A stretch of 60,708 nt of DNA from Treponema sp. (GTDB lineage Bacteria; Spirochaetota; Spirochaetia; Treponematales; Breznakiellaceae): positions 1-60,708 of the forward strand of contig JAIRUQ010000118.1 of assembly GCA_031254315.1 (NCBI GenBank), given 5' to 3'. Below, piece by piece: positions 60,388 to 60,708 of the stretch; positions within the stretch are counted from its first letter, which is position 1, and each line of letters starts with the position of its first letter. Position numbers and translations under genes: made by a program. Below the pieces are notes generated by a model, which did not search any database, was not told the origin of the DNA, and saw nothing but the letters and a program-made list of their open reading frames with translations.

Positions 60388-60672
60388 TTAAATATCCATA
60401 TCCTGTGTGTCGTCCGTTACATCGCCGGATTCGTATTTTTCCAGAATACGCTTCTGCAGTTCCGCCCTGAATTCGGGATGAATCGGATGGGCTACATCCT
60501 TGTATTCCCCCGCACGGGTCTTCCGGCTGGGCATGGCTATAAAGATTCCGGTCTTACCTTCGATGATCTTTATGTTGTGAACTACAAAACAATCGTCAAA
60601 AGTAACCGTTACATATGCCTTAGGCTTACCGCCGCCGGTCACTTTGCGGACCCTGATATCTGTAATTTCCAT
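60388..60672 (-). CDS. spoVG: Septation/regulatory protein SpoVG
   Basis: 94 aa. MEITDIRVRKV at the start, VTFDDCFVVHNIKIIEG, then IFIAMPSRKTRAGEYKDVAH and HPEFRAELQKRI are the SpoVG signature. In spirochaetes SpoVG is a nucleic-acid-binding regulator. GGAGAT precedes the ATG. It is co-oriented with tRNA-Gln, rplY and tilS. Confidence 0.95.
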   Translation of the reverse strand: MEITDIRVRKVTGGGKPKAYVTVTFDDCFVVHNIKIIEGKTGIFIAMPSRKTRAGEYKDVAHPIHPEFRAELQKRILEKYESGDVTDDTQDMDI

Positions 60673-60708
60673 GTGTCATCTCCTTTTGACTTTCTGGCTA
60701 AAACTTAA

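Overview
The window looks like chromosomal DNA of an anaerobic, host-associated spirochaete close to Treponema. The reasons are spirochaete-typical genes and neighbourhoods: a eukaryotic-type hexokinase, SpoVG next to an L25/Ctc ribosomal protein, OadG-OadA, a RodZ-like protein before RimO, many lipoproteins with relaxed lipoboxes, BspA-type leucine-rich repeats, and HydE for [FeFe]-hydrogenase maturation. This is inferred from protein families; no rRNA is present. Most genes are housekeeping, interrupted by short accessory islands and a large load of non-coding inverted repeats.

Layout. 1-2.2 kb: RodZ-like C-terminus and rimO. 2.2-4.4 kb: BrnT/CopG-type toxin-antitoxin pair and an orphan lipoprotein. 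4.4-16.1 kb: a tightly packed plus-strand operon (AddB-like nuclease, AddA helicase-nuclease, hexokinase, oligoendopeptidase F, esterase-like hydrolase, PstS-like lipoprotein). 16.1-20.1 kb: orphan AT-rich gene, tRNA-Pro, tRNA-Asp, proS and convergent adk. 20.3-28.5 kb, minus strand: envelope proteins, a V4R sensor with a soluble hybrid histidine kinase, hydE and a CapA protein. 28.5-32.6 kb: LRR lipoprotein cassette, patB/malY and metB-like genes of sulfur amino acid metabolism. 32.8-38.0 kb: YibE/F, alkyltransferase-like protein, small envelope proteins, MinD-like ATPase and lgt. 38.1-42 kb: HEPN/MNT pair, oadG, oadA with two biotinyl domains, an orphan gene. 42.2-46 kb: rpoS-like sigma factor with an NlpD-like gene upstream, a dCMP deaminase-like gene and a hypothetical. 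46-47.8 kb: tmRNA in a nest of repeats. 47.8-57.8 kb: REC-HD-GYP and Hpt proteins, infA, thrC, nuclease, PduO-like protein, serine protease, secreted protein, ftsH. 57.8-60.7 kb: cruciform repeat array, tilS, rplY, tRNA-Gln, spoVG.

How the genes work together. AddA and AddB would form the double-strand-break repair helicase-nuclease. The V4R protein probably feeds a signal to the hybrid kinase, and the Hpt and HD-GYP proteins look like a separate phosphorelay output on cyclic di-GMP. FtsH, the DegP-like protease and the overlapping secreted protein form an envelope operon. PatB/MalY and the MetB-like enzyme handle cystathionine and cysteine.

Most interesting signals: (i) tilS has no ATG/GTG/TTG start that keeps its P-loop, but has ACG exactly where TAATG coupling to rplY is expected; (ii) several genes without a Shine-Dalgarno have a -10 box only 5-10 bases before the start codon, which points to leaderless mRNAs; (iii) a 216-base unit carrying the 3' end of the tmRNA gene is repeated in tandem after the gene; (iv) MITE-like inverted-repeat elements abut stop codons; (v) an LRR gene is bracketed by a duplicated patB/malY tail; (vi) three tandem multi-hairpin repeats precede ftsH, and a minimal version lies in the oadG leader.
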